Program-made: the position numbers and the translations under genes
Source: Marinifilum_A sediminis
GTDB lineage: Bacteria; Bacteroidota; Bacteroidia; Bacteroidales; Marinifilaceae
DNA: 64,000 nucleotides
Direction of reading: 5' to 3'
NCBI GenBank assembly: GCA_947496465.1
Contig: CANMCX010000005.1
Location: forward strand, 124,001 to 188,000
The notes under the pieces: generated by a model
What the model was told of the DNA's origin: nothing
What the model saw: the letters and a program-made list of their open reading frames with translations, nothing else
Databases searched by the model: none
Shown: positions 27,149 to 36,151 of the stretch, one piece after another
Position numbering within the stretch: the first letter of the stretch is position 1
How the letters are laid out: every line of letters starts with the position of its first letter

Positions 27149-27988
27149 ATGGAAATAATAAGACTTGTAGCTGAAACAAAAGCGAAAATCAGCAAGTTTA
27201 AGGAGGAAGGAAAGAGTATTGGTTTTGTACCAACCATGGGAGCTTTACATCAGGGACATTTATCTTTAACAGAACAATCGGTTAAAAATAATGACATTAC
27301 CATTGTAAGTATTTTTGTGAACCCAACACAGTTCAACAATCCTAATGATCTTAAAACTTATCCAAGATGCATAGAAGATGACTTGGAAAAATTATCGAAA
27401 TACAATCCTGATATCATTTTTATTCCTGAAGTAGAGGAAATATATCCTGAACCTGACACTCGTGTTTTTAACTTTGGACAGCTTGATACGGTTATGGAAG
27501 GTAAAAACAGACCAGGACATTTTAATGGTGTTGCACAGGTTGTAAGTAAGCTTTTCGACATAGTTACGCCAGATAACTCCTATTTTGGACAAAAAGATTT
27601 CCAACAAGTAGCTGTTATTAAGCAGATGGTAAAGGATCTTAAGTTAAGCGTAAATATCGTTCCATGCCCCATTATCCGGGAGGAAGATGGATTAGCGATG
27701 AGCTCAAGAAATATGCTACTTAGTGATGTCCAAAGAAAAAATGCTTCTAAAATCTCTGAAACTTTATTTAAAGCTCGTAACTTAGCTGCCGAATTAAATG
27801 TAACTCAATTGAAAAATTGGGTTGTTGAAGAAATCAATAAAAACCCATATCTTTCGGTCGAATATTTCGAAATTGTGGATGATACAACTTTAACTCAAAT
27901 AAATAGTTGGGATGAAGACAATGTGAAAGTTGGTTGTATCACGGTTCAGGTTGGAAAAATTCGTTTGATCGATAATGTAACTTTTTAA
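27149..27988 (+). CDS. panC: Pantothenate synthetase
   Basis: 279 residues of the nucleotidyltransferase superfamily with 'FVPTMGALHQGHLSL' (HIGH-like), 'GQKDFQQVAVIKQMV' and 'SSRNMLLS' motifs. It joins pantoate and beta-alanine with ATP to give pantothenate. panD, which supplies beta-alanine, follows after 18 bp. Confidence 0.96.
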   Translation: MEIIRLVAETKAKISKFKEEGKSIGFVPTMGALHQGHLSLTEQSVKNNDITIVSIFVNPTQFNNPNDLKTYPRCIEDDLEKLSKYNPDIIFIPEVEEIYPEPDTRVFNFGQLDTVMEGKNRPGHFNGVAQVVSKLFDIVTPDNSYFGQKDFQQVAVIKQMVKDLKLSVNIVPCPIIREEDGLAMSSRNMLLSDVQRKNASKISETLFKARNLAAELNVTQLKNWVVEEINKNPYLSVEYFEIVDDTTLTQINSWDEDNVKVGCITVQVGKIRLIDNVTF

Positions 27989-28006
27989 TATTAGTTAGAG
28001 GCAATT

Positions 28007-28357
28007 ATGTACATTGAAGTTTGTAAATCGAAGATTCACAAAGCATCAGTAACAGGTGCAGATCTTCAGTATGTTGGTAGTGTAACCATTGATGAAGATC
28101 TAATGGATGCAGCCAACTTAATAGAAAATGAGAAGGTTCAAATTGTTAACATTAACAATGGTGAACGCTTAGAGACCTATGTTATTCGTGGCGAAAGAGG
28201 TTCAGGTACAATTTGCTTGAATGGTGCTGCTGCAAGAAAATGTGCGGTTGGTGATGTTATCATCATTATTTCGTACGCCTCAATGGAATTTGAGGAGGCT
28301 AAATCGTGGGAACCGAGTTTGGTATTCCCTGATACTGCTACCAATAAATTGATTTAA
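28007..28357 (+). CDS. panD: Aspartate 1-decarboxylase
   Basis: 116 residues, the usual PanD length, made as a proenzyme that self-cleaves at Gly24-Ser25 (QYVGSVTID) to form the pyruvoyl group. '[20 protein letters not shown]' matches the C-terminal half. It produces beta-alanine for the adjacent panC. Confidence 0.96.
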   Translation: MYIEVCKSKIHKASVTGADLQYVGSVTIDEDLMDAANLIENEKVQIVNINNGERLETYVIRGERGSGTICLNGAAARKCAVGDVIIIISYASMEFEEAKSWEPSLVFPDTATNKLI

Positions 28358-28378
28358 ATTTATTTAGAATACTAGTTC

Positions 28379-28410
28379 AAGGCTGTTCTTTCGGGATCAG
28401 CCTTTTTTTT
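28379..28410 (+). terminator. Terminator of panC-panD
   Basis: Stem AAGGCTG/CAGCCTT around a 12-base loop, followed by T residues to 28410. Confidence 0.75.
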
Positions 28411-28447
28411 GTTGTCCCTAATCGATAATTGAGATATCGAATATGAC

Positions 28448-28478
28448 TTGCTACTATGTATTCGAAAAACTAACTTTA
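28448..28478 (+). promoter_or_regulatory. Promoter of rfaE2-radA
   Basis: TTG (28448-28450) is followed after 20 bases by TAACTTTA (28471-28478), the variant -7 box also seen for galK. The TTG could be mistaken for a start codon in frame with rfaE2, but it lies upstream of the predicted transcription start. Confidence 0.5.
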
Positions 28479-28495
28479 AGAAAATTTTGAAACAG

Positions 28496-28996
28496 ATGGA
28501 TAAACTTGAATTGATAAAAAATAAAATATTCTTCGAAAAGGAAGAAGCTTTCAACCTATTGCAAACCTGGAGATTTAAGGAAGAAAAAATCGTTTTTACC
28601 AATGGTTGTTTCGATCTTGTTCACCGAGGACACTTGGAATATCTGACTTCAGCAGCATCAATGGGAAATAAAATGATTTTGGGATTAAATACCGATGCTT
28701 CGGTTCAGAAATTAAAAGGTCCTGATCGCCCAATTAACGATGAATATTCCCGTGCCTTACTCCTGGCTTCATTAGGCTATATCGATATGATCATCTTTTT
28801 TGGAGAACAAACACCTTACGATTTAATCAATTTCGTTCAGCCGGATATTTTGGTAAAAGGAAGCGATTACAGTGCTGAAGATATTGTAGGATATGATATA
28901 GTGAAAGGAAAAGGTGGAGAAATCAAAACACTAGATTTTATTGAAGGATTTTCGTCAACAGGAATTATTAATAAAATCATCAAAACTTCTAAATAA
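28496..28996 (+). CDS. rfaE2: D-glycero-beta-D-manno-heptose 1-phosphate adenylyltransferase (RfaE2/HldE C-domain type)
   Basis: About 166 residues of the cytidylyltransferase fold with 'FTNGCFDLVHRGHLEYL' (HxGH) and 'VKGSDYSAEDIVG' motifs. It adenylates heptose-1-phosphate for LPS core synthesis as a stand-alone version of the HldE C-terminal domain. Start set at the ATG at 28496; the upstream extension runs back into the promoter. radA follows after 9 bp. Confidence 0.88.
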   Translation: MDKLELIKNKIFFEKEEAFNLLQTWRFKEEKIVFTNGCFDLVHRGHLEYLTSAASMGNKMILGLNTDASVQKLKGPDRPINDEYSRALLLASLGYIDMIIFFGEQTPYDLINFVQPDILVKGSDYSAEDIVGYDIVKGKGGEIKTLDFIEGFSSTGIINKIIKTSK

Positions 28997-29005
28997 ATAA
29001 TTTGC

Positions 29006-30379
29006 ATGGTCGCCAAAGCAAAAAGTAAAAGTGCCTGGTTTTGTCAAAATTGTGGAGTAGAATCTGCTAAATGGGTTGGAAAATGTCCTTCTTGTAACGA
29101 GTGGAACACTTTTGTAGAAGAAATTATTACGAAAACAAAATCAACAAATATTGTTGGTACAAACGAGGGCGTTAAAAACAAACCGCTTAAAATTTCCGAA
29201 ATCTCTTCTTCCGAAGAAAAACGATTCAACACTCAAGACATGGAGTTGAATAGAGTTTTGGGCGGCGGATTGGTTCCAGGATCATTAATTTTAATTGGTG
29301 GCGAACCTGGCATCGGAAAATCTACTCTTGCTTTACAGATTGCTTTACACCTTAAAAATTTCACAACTCTTTACGTTTCGGGTGAAGAAAGTGCACAGCA
29401 AATAAAACTAAGAGGAAACAGAATCAATTCTGATAATGAGAAGTGCTTAATTGTGAGTGAGACTTTAATGGAAAACATTTTCTCTCACATTAAAAATACC
29501 AAGCCAAATATTGTTGTTATCGATTCTATTCAAACTTTAGCAACAGAAAAAATAGAAGCCGCACCTGGGAGCGTTTCTCAAATTCGTGAGTGTACTTCGC
29601 AATTGTTGCAATTCGCTAAACAGTCAGCGGTGCCGGTTCTTTTAATTGGACACATTACCAAAGATGGAAATCTGGCAGGTCCAAAAATTTTGGAACACAT
29701 GGTAGATACGGTTCTTCAGTTCGAAGGTGATCAAAACCACATGTACCGAATTTTACGTTCTACCAAAAACCGTTTTGGATCCACCTCCGAAATGGGAATA
29801 TACGAAATGCAACACACCGGATTACGAGAAGTATCGAATCCATCAGAATTGTTGCTTTCGCAGGAAGATGAAAGTTTAAGTGGAACCGCCATTTCAGCAT
29901 CAATAGAAGGCATGCGTCCTTTTCTGATCGAAATTCAAGCCTTAGTGAGTTCTGCAGCATACGGAACACCTCAACGCTCTTCAACAGGTTTCGACTTGAG
30001 AAGACTAAACATGTTATTGGCTGTACTGGAGAAACGTGCAGGCTTTAGAATCTCGACCAAGGATGTATTCCTAAATATTGCAGGTGGTATAAAAGTAAAC
30101 GACCCAGCTATCGATTTAGCTGTAATTATTGCCATACTTTCATCTAGTACCGATATCTCGATTCCTAAAGAAGTGTGCTTTGCTGGAGAGATTGGTTTAT
30201 CCGGAGAAATTCGTTCGGTAAACAGAATTGATCAAAGAATTAGCGAGGCTGAAAAACTGGGATTCAAGCAAATATTCATTCCAAAATACAATTCAAAAGG
30301 TCTGGATATTTCCAAGTTCAATATCAAAATACATTTAGTAAGCAAAGTTGGTCAAGTATTCCAAACACTTTTTAGATAA
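29006..30379 (+). CDS. radA: DNA repair protein RadA
   Basis: 457 residues: N-terminal Cys4 zinc finger (Cys13, 16, 27, 30), RecA-like ATPase with Walker A GGEPGIGKST (98-107), the RadA-specific KNRFG motif in 'RSTKNRFGSTSEMG', and a C-terminal Lon-protease-like domain. It helps branch migration during recombination. Second gene after rfaE2. The hairpin just beyond its stop has its U run on the opposite strand, so radA itself lacks an obvious terminator. Confidence 0.96.
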   Translation: MVAKAKSKSAWFCQNCGVESAKWVGKCPSCNEWNTFVEEIITKTKSTNIVGTNEGVKNKPLKISEISSSEEKRFNTQDMELNRVLGGGLVPGSLILIGGEPGIGKSTLALQIALHLKNFTTLYVSGEESAQQIKLRGNRINSDNEKCLIVSETLMENIFSHIKNTKPNIVVIDSIQTLATEKIEAAPGSVSQIRECTSQLLQFAKQSAVPVLLIGHITKDGNLAGPKILEHMVDTVLQFEGDQNHMYRILRSTKNRFGSTSEMGIYEMQHTGLREVSNPSELLLSQEDESLSGTAISASIEGMRPFLIEIQALVSSAAYGTPQRSSTGFDLRRLNMLLAVLEKRAGFRISTKDVFLNIAGGIKVNDPAIDLAVIIAILSSSTDISIPKEVCFAGEIGLSGEIRSVNRIDQRISEAEKLGFKQIFIPKYNSKGLDISKFNIKIHLVSKVGQVFQTLFR

Positions 30380-30410
30380 AAAAAAGAGGATGTCTTGGCA
30401 AGACATCCTC
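30378..30410 (-). terminator. Strong minus-strand terminator ending the riboswitch transcript
   Basis: Perfect 11-bp stem (GAGGATGTCTT at 30386-30396 with its complement at 30400-30410) and a 3-base loop. On the minus strand it is followed by eight U residues. On the plus strand no T run follows, so the terminator belongs to a minus-strand RNA. Confidence 0.85.
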
Positions 30411-30540
30411 TATAGTAAAACAGTTACTATGAATTTTTTCGATTCGAGTATGGCAGTTCGAATCTGCTAGCGTCGGAATTAGAAAGAATAAATTGAATCT
30501 TCCCGCTTTTCTCGCCCGAAAGCTAAAATCCATCAATCAA
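30411..30540 (-). ncRNA. Expression-platform/sRNA tail downstream of the cobalamin riboswitch, no recognised gene
   Basis: About 130 bases separate the B12 box from the terminator, too little for a usual riboswitch target. A 53-codon frame opens with ATG at 30533 and ends with TAA at 30372. It runs through the terminator hairpin and into the radA 3' end, and its product resembles no family I know. Internal pairings include GATTCGA/TCGAATC around a 10-base loop. Either the frame is an unusual small peptide or the product is a B12-regulated small RNA. Confidence 0.5.
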
Positions 30541-30712
30541 GGTAGGTCTTCTGGCTTATTCCGGTCTTGAACTCCTTCCCATCCGGATTACTTTGGACAG
30601 TGGAATATTTGTTCAAAACACAGATTCAAAACTGAATCGGAATTTACAGCTGCGGGGACAGCTCCTGATTTAAACAGGATTCCCTATTATTTCCTTATCG
30701 GAAACCTAAATT
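30541..30712 (-). ncRNA. Cobalamin (AdoCbl-type) riboswitch aptamer
   Basis: Read on the minus strand, the core GCTGTCCCCGCAGCTGTAA (30644-30662) is the class consensus. It is preceded by the GGGAATCC...AAATCAGGA arm, and a B12 box AAGCCAGAAGACCTACC (30541-30557) closes the element. Order and spacing fit the Rfam cobalamin family (RF00174). What it controls is unclear: the only sequence before the terminator is about 130 bases, and beyond it lies radA on the opposite strand. Confidence 0.92.
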
Positions 30713-30718
30713 GCACTA

Positions 30719-30749
30719 CAATTTTAATAAAATAATTTGATCTTTTCAA
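30719..30749 (-). promoter_or_regulatory. Promoter of the riboswitch transcript
   Basis: On the minus strand TTG (30747-30749) is followed after 20 bases by TAAAATTG (30719-30726), one base from consensus. The predicted start near 30713 coincides with the 5' edge of the aptamer, so the transcript is probably autonomous and about 335 nt long. Confidence 0.5.
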
Positions 30750-30768
30750 TAAAAATCAAGTTCGAATT

Positions 30769-33144
30769 CTAAAAGAAATCTTCATCTTCAGAATCCTGTA
30801 ATTCATTGTTATTAGACTCATTAGAATCTGATTCACAATCCAAATTCAGAATCACGCCTCTTGGTTTTTCAAAATCACCTTGTGAGATACCCAAACCTCT
30901 ATCGGCATATACTTTTTTCATATATAAAGCCCAAATTGGCAATGCCATGTTGGCACCTTGACCGTAATAAATACCTTCAAAATGGACTGCTCTATCTTCG
31001 GCACCAACCCAAACACCTGATACCAATTCCGGTGTAATACCCATAAACCATCCATCTGAATGATTTTGCGTAGTTCCGGTTTTTCCTCCAATAGGATTAT
31101 ATAAATTGTATGTAAAGCGCAAACGTACACCGGTACCTCTATTAACGACCCCTTGTAATAAGTTGGTCATTAAATACGCCGTTTTCTCGTTCATTACCTC
31201 TTTTTTTCGAGGAACAGACTGAGCGATAAGGTTCCCTTTACTATCTTCAATTTTACTAATGAATCGCGGTTTAATGTACACCCCTTTATTTACAAAAGAA
31301 CTGTAAGCTCCAACCATCTCATATACCGATATTTCAGAAGTTCCTAAAAAGATTGATGGAACAGGATCTATTCTACTAACTACTCCCATTTTATGAGCCA
31401 TAGAAACAACTGATTTTGGTGTAGATTGTTTTAAAACCCAACCGGAAATGTTGTTCACAGAATTGGCTAGTCCCCATTTTAAGGTAACCATTTCACCAGA
31501 TTTTTTACTTGTTGAGTTTCGTGAAGTCCATGGCGATCCATCAGGTAAAATAAAAGTTTGAGGAATATTTGGCACTTTATCACAAGGTGATAAACCTTCC
31601 TGCATTGCCAAAGTATATAAGAAAGGTTTAATTGTTGAACCAACCTGGCGCTTTCCTAAGGTAACCATATCGTACATGAAATGCTTGTAATTTGGACCCC
31701 CAACATAAGCTCGAACTTCTCCAGTTTGTGGAACCATTGACATGAAACCAGCACGTAAGAAACCTTTGTAATACAACATGGAATCCAAAGGTGATAAAAT
31801 AGTATCACGCTCTCCTTTCCATGTAAATATTTTCATATCAACAGGTTTTTTGAAATTCTCTTTAATCTCCTCGAACGATAAACCTTTCTTTTTTAGCACT
31901 CGGTGCCTTTCACTTCTACGAATCGACAAATCAAGCTGATGCTCTACAGCTTCATCATTTAAATCATCCGAAAAAGGTGGATTCTTATGATTTTGTTTCT
32001 CTCGATCGAAAGCATTCTGAAGATCCAGTCCTAAATGTTCTTCTACAGCCTGCTCTGCATATTTCTGCATACGCGAGTCAATGGTTGTATAAATTTTTAA
32101 ACCATCTCTATATATATTGTATGGACTACCATCAGCTTTCTGGTTTTTATTACACCAGCCATAAAATGGATTACTTTCCCATTCCAAAGAATCCAGCTTA
32201 AACTTTTCTATGTTCCACGAAGGATAGTTTTTTCGCTCTGGTTTCTTCGCTGTTAACGACATCCGAAGATATTCTCTAAAGTAAGGAGCCATTCCTCTTT
32301 TGTGATCCACTTTCTGATAATCTATTCCTAAAGGAAGAGTTTTCAAGGAATCATACACCTCTTTCTTCAAATAGTCATACTTCACCATTTGAGCCAGAAC
32401 AACATTTCTTCTGTCTTTTGTAAGTTCAGGTCGACGTAATGGATTAAAATAGGATGAATTTTTTGCCATACCAACCAACATGGCAGCCTGTTCCATTTTT
32501 AAAGAATCAGGAGTTGTATTGAAATATACATTTGCTGCCGATTTAATTCCAACAGCCAAATTCAAGAAATCATACTTATTAAAATACATGGTCATGATTT
32601 CTTCTTTTGTATAACTTCTCTCAAGCTTTACAGCAATAACCCATTCCCTAAACTTTCTGAATACGATATCCAATTTATTCTTAAAATTTTCGCGAGGAAA
32701 AAGCATTTTTGCCAACTGCTGAGAAATGGTACTACCTCCACCAGCATTCTTATTACCTGTAACCAAACCCTTAGCAACACGACCAAGTCCTCGAACATCA
32801 ATTCCTGAATGAGTTTCGTAACGAACATCCTCAGTTGCTATTAAAGCATCAACCAAAAATGGAGATAGTTCATCATGTTCAATGAACGATCGATTTTGGA
32901 AGTAGAATTTTCCAATCAATTCATTATCCACAGTATAAATTTCTGTCGCAAGACTACTTTTAGGATTCTCTAATTCTTCAAATGTTGGCATAAAACCAAA
33001 CTTTCCACTAGATACTCCTGCAAAAAATAATACAACAGCAATTATCCCCACAAGAAAAACAGACCAAAAAATGATCAAAGGTTTCTTGAATTTTTTAAGA
33101 TTAGATTCCTGATTAATCTCTGTACTTGAATTAATTTCAGACAT
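30769..33144 (-). CDS. mrcA: Class A penicillin-binding protein (PBP1A-type)
   Basis: 791 residues: membrane anchor at about 22-43 and a GT51 glycosyltransferase with catalytic Glu105 (ATEDVRYETHSG) and 'GGGSTISQQLAK'. The transpeptidase has Ser503-Lys506 (GSTIKPF), Ser562-Asn564 (NSVNN) and Lys688 (GGKTGTTQNHSDGWF). It polymerises and cross-links peptidoglycan. An acidic tail (SDSNESNNNELQDSEDEDFF) ends the protein. It is divergent from topA across 208 bp; no terminator is visible before the riboswitch on the same strand. Confidence 0.95.
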   Translation of the reverse strand: MSEINSSTEINQESNLKKFKKPLIIFWSVFLVGIIAVVLFFAGVSSGKFGFMPTFEELENPKSSLATEIYTVDNELIGKFYFQNRSFIEHDELSPFLVDALIATEDVRYETHSGIDVRGLGRVAKGLVTGNKNAGGGSTISQQLAKMLFPRENFKNKLDIVFRKFREWVIAVKLERSYTKEEIMTMYFNKYDFLNLAVGIKSAANVYFNTTPDSLKMEQAAMLVGMAKNSSYFNPLRRPELTKDRRNVVLAQMVKYDYLKKEVYDSLKTLPLGIDYQKVDHKRGMAPYFREYLRMSLTAKKPERKNYPSWNIEKFKLDSLEWESNPFYGWCNKNQKADGSPYNIYRDGLKIYTTIDSRMQKYAEQAVEEHLGLDLQNAFDREKQNHKNPPFSDDLNDEAVEHQLDLSIRRSERHRVLKKKGLSFEEIKENFKKPVDMKIFTWKGERDTILSPLDSMLYYKGFLRAGFMSMVPQTGEVRAYVGGPNYKHFMYDMVTLGKRQVGSTIKPFLYTLAMQEGLSPCDKVPNIPQTFILPDGSPWTSRNSTSKKSGEMVTLKWGLANSVNNISGWVLKQSTPKSVVSMAHKMGVVSRIDPVPSIFLGTSEISVYEMVGAYSSFVNKGVYIKPRFISKIEDSKGNLIAQSVPRKKEVMNEKTAYLMTNLLQGVVNRGTGVRLRFTYNLYNPIGGKTGTTQNHSDGWFMGITPELVSGVWVGAEDRAVHFEGIYYGQGANMALPIWALYMKKVYADRGLGISQGDFEKPRGVILNLDCESDSNESNNNELQDSEDEDFF

Positions 33145-33352
33145 TTTATTCCGATTGATTTTAATTGAGCTGTAAAAATAGCAAATTATATTCTAATAGA
33201 TAAGACGTATTTTTCTTGATTTTATTGGATGAAGAGTATACCTTATAAACAGGTAGTTCCAAAATAATTACAACAAAATTTTGAACTTAGCCTGCTTATT
33301 GTTTTACTTTGCAAAAAATTTTAACCTTAACTTTCCAAAGCAAAGATACGAG

Positions 33353-35776
33353 ATGGTAGAGAATTTAGTAATAGTCGAGTCCCCTGCAAAAGCAAAAACA
33401 ATCGAGAAATTTCTTGGTAAAGATTTCTTGGTAAAGTCAAGCTTTGGGCACATTCGGGATTTGGAAAAAAAGGATTTTGGAATTGATATTAAGAATAATT
33501 TCACACCAAAATATATCGTATCTACCGATAAGAAAAAGGTAGTTACAGAACTTAAAAAGTTGGCGAAAGAAGCCAAGACTGTCTGGATCGCATCCGATGA
33601 AGACCGCGAGGGAGAAGCTATTGCATGGCACCTTTTTGAAGTTTTAAAGCTTAAAAAAGAGAATACCAAGCGTATTGTTTTCCATGAAATTACAAAAGAT
33701 GCTATTCTAAATGCTATCGAAACGCCACGCGATATCGATGACAATTTAGTAAATGCACAGCAAGCACGAAGAATTTTAGATCGATTGGTAGGTTTTGAAA
33801 TTTCTCCTGTTTTATGGAAAAAGGTGAAACCACAACTTTCTGCGGGTCGTGTTCAATCAGTAGCCGTTCGATTAATTGTAGAGCGTGAAAGAGAAATTAT
33901 TGCTTTCAAGTCTGAAAGTTTTTATAAAATTGTTGCCAACTTTATTGTAACTGAAGAAAACGGAACTCAAAAAACTCTAAAAGCTGAGTATCCAAAACGA
34001 TTTTCTACTAAAGAAGAAACTTTAAAGTTTCTTGAAAGTTGTAAAAATGCAGATTATAAGATTAACGAAATTGAGAAAAAACCTTCAACTCGTAAACCTG
34101 CAGCTCCATTTACTACCTCAACTTTACAACAAGAGGCAAGTAGAAAATTAGGTTTTTCTGTTTCACAAACCATGACTGTTGCTCAGCGTTTGTACGAAGC
34201 AGGAAACATTACCTACATGAGAACTGACTCGGTGAATTTATCTGATACTGCATTATCAGCAGCTAAAGAGGAAATCACCAAGCGTCATGGTTCTGAGTAT
34301 GTAAAAATCAGAAAATACCAAACCAAAAATAAAGGAGCTCAAGAGGCTCACGAGGCGATTCGTCCAACATATCTGAACAAAGAGGTAATTAACGGAGAAT
34401 CTAATGAGATCCGTTTGTACAACTTAATTTGGAAAAGAACCATTGCATCACAAATGAGTGATGCTAAGCTGGAAAAAACCAATATTAAAATTGGTGCCTC
34501 AACTAATAGTGAGGAATTTGTTGCTAGTGGTGAAATGGTAAAATTCGATGGATTCTTAAAAGTATATCTGGAATCTACCGACGATGATAACGGCAAGCAA
34601 GAGGATACACTATTACCAAAAGTAAAAGTAAACGATCCTGTTGAAGAAGATTTTCTAAATGCTACTCAAAACTTTACTTATCGTCCTGCAAGATTTACCG
34701 AGGCAAGTTTGGTTAAGAAATTAGAAGAACTTGGTATCGGTCGTCCATCTACTTATGCTCCAACAATTACTACAGTTCAAAATCGTGGATATGTAGTGAA
34801 AGAATCAAGAGATGGAGTAGAAAGAAAGTACGAAGTGATTAATTTAAAAGAAAACACTCTTACCGAAGATGTGAAATCTCAAATCACTGGTGCTGAGAAA
34901 AAGAAACTTTTCCCTACAGATATCGGAATGGTAGTTACCGATTTCTTAAATGAGCATTTCACAAATATCATGAACTACAATTTTACTGCTGATGTAGAAA
35001 AAGAGTTTGATGATATCGCCTTAGGTAAACTGATTTGGCATGAAATGATCGGTAAATTCTACAATCCATTCCACGAGAATGTTGAGCAAACACTAGAACA
35101 TTCAGAAAGATCAACAGGAGAAAGAATATTAGGGGAAGATCCTAAAACCGGTAAAGTAATTTTGGTTCGTATAGGAAGATACGGTCCAATGGCACAATTA
35201 GGAGAAACTCCGGAAGACAAAGAAGCCGAACCTCCAAAATTCGCTAGCCTTCGTACTGGTCAACATTTAGAGACCATTACCCTTGAAGAGGCAATTGACC
35301 TATTCAAATTACCTCGCGATTTAGGTTTATATGAAGATAAAAAAGTCGTAGTTGCAATTGGAAGGTTCGGTCCATACGTTCGTCACGATGGTAAATTCGC
35401 CTCTCTTAAGAAAGATGTAGATGATCCAATGGAGATTGATTTGCCACGGGCAATTGAATTAATTGAAGAAAAAAGAAAGAAAGATCGAGAGAAATTCATT
35501 AAAGGTTTCGACGAGGATCCTGACCTTCAAATCTTAAATGGTCGCTGGGGACCTTATATTGCTTACCAAAAAGAAAATTATCGTTTGGCTAAGGATATTG
35601 AGGATCCAAAAGCATTAAGCTTCGAAGATTGTATGAAGATCATTAAGGATGGTCCGAAAAAGAAAACAACTAAAAAAGCAACTGCAAAGAAGGCGACTGC
35701 TAAAAAAACAACGACGAAAAAGAAGTCTACTACGACTAAGAAAAAAACTGCAACTGCCAAAAAGGCAAAAAAATAA
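33353..35776 (+). CDS. topA: DNA topoisomerase I (type IA)
   Basis: About 807 residues: Toprim domain ('ENLVIVESPAKAKTIEKFLG', 'SDEDREGEAIAWHL' with acidic metal ligands), the type IA core with active-site Tyr288 (ITYMRTDSV), and C-terminal repeats in place of Cys4 zinc fingers. A Lys/Thr/Ala-rich tail of about 40 residues ends the protein, a likely non-specific DNA-binding extension. I start at the ATG at 33353, since family members begin MxxNLVIVESPAKAKTI; a 24-codon upstream extension covers the TTACTTTG promoter box. Confidence 0.95.
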   Translation: MVENLVIVESPAKAKTIEKFLGKDFLVKSSFGHIRDLEKKDFGIDIKNNFTPKYIVSTDKKKVVTELKKLAKEAKTVWIASDEDREGEAIAWHLFEVLKLKKENTKRIVFHEITKDAILNAIETPRDIDDNLVNAQQARRILDRLVGFEISPVLWKKVKPQLSAGRVQSVAVRLIVEREREIIAFKSESFYKIVANFIVTEENGTQKTLKAEYPKRFSTKEETLKFLESCKNADYKINEIEKKPSTRKPAAPFTTSTLQQEASRKLGFSVSQTMTVAQRLYEAGNITYMRTDSVNLSDTALSAAKEEITKRHGSEYVKIRKYQTKNKGAQEAHEAIRPTYLNKEVINGESNEIRLYNLIWKRTIASQMSDAKLEKTNIKIGASTNSEEFVASGEMVKFDGFLKVYLESTDDDNGKQEDTLLPKVKVNDPVEEDFLNATQNFTYRPARFTEASLVKKLEELGIGRPSTYAPTITTVQNRGYVVKESRDGVERKYEVINLKENTLTEDVKSQITGAEKKKLFPTDIGMVVTDFLNEHFTNIMNYNFTADVEKEFDDIALGKLIWHEMIGKFYNPFHENVEQTLEHSERSTGERILGEDPKTGKVILVRIGRYGPMAQLGETPEDKEAEPPKFASLRTGQHLETITLEEAIDLFKLPRDLGLYEDKKVVVAIGRFGPYVRHDGKFASLKKDVDDPMEIDLPRAIELIEEKRKKDREKFIKGFDEDPDLQILNGRWGPYIAYQKENYRLAKDIEDPKALSFEDCMKIIKDGPKKKTTKKATAKKATAKKTTTKKKSTTTKKKTATAKKAKK

Positions 35777-35794
35777 AATTTTTCAAAAAAGTTT

Positions 35795-35828
35795 AAGGGC
35801 TGTACAAATTCATGTACAGCCCTTTTTT
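35795..35828 (+). terminator. Terminator of topA
   Basis: Perfect 12-bp stem AAGGGCTGTACA/TGTACAGCCCTT with a 6-base loop, followed by T residues. Confidence 0.9.
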
Positions 35829-35960
35829 ATTGCCTTTTCTATATTAATGCATCTTAATACAATTCTAATTATTGTTAATCTAAATTGAAAAAGAAGAAAA
35901 TCTATTAACAAAATGTAAAAAATGACGTAAATAAGAATTACGATATTTAGAGAAAGAATA

Positions 35961-36109
35961 TTGCTATTAAAAGAGTTATAGCAAATGTTTATTTAATTTA
36001 ATATTTTAATCTAAAAAAATATTTATAAAGTAGATTAATGAAAATTGTTGATAAAAGAGCCTGAACCTCTGATAAAACTTGTAAGGAATATATATTTTTA
36101 TTTACTTTA
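35961..36109 (+). promoter_or_regulatory. porP-gldKLMN upstream region: promoter and small palindrome
   Basis: The 323 bp between the topA terminator and porP are very AT-rich and contain no gene. TTG (36079-36081) is followed after 20 bases by TTACTTTA (36102-36109), a plausible promoter with a leader of about 38 bases. Upstream, TTGCTAT (35961-35967) and ATAGCAA (35978-35984) form a 7-bp inverted repeat with a 10-base gap, a possible regulator site. Confidence 0.4.
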
Positions 36110-36151
36110 CTCCTCACAGTTTTTGAATAATACTGAACCATAAAGTGATTC

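Noticed and set aside
30452..30468. Perfect tRNA-like T-arm (GGCAG-TTCGAAT-CTGCT) on the plus strand
   Set aside because: No matching acceptor stem, D-arm or anticodon arm is visible around it, and it lies within the riboswitch transcript on the other strand. Probably chance or part of that RNA's fold.
30372..30533. 53-codon frame after the riboswitch as a real gene
   Set aside because: It runs through a perfect terminator hairpin and its U8 and into the radA end, has no recognisable family and no upstream ribosome-binding signal. Kept only as a possibility.
35649..35775. Lys/Thr/Ala codon repeats at the topA 3' end as a DNA repeat
   Set aside because: The repetition comes from a basic protein tail common in topoisomerases and related DNA-binding proteins; it is not a separate element.
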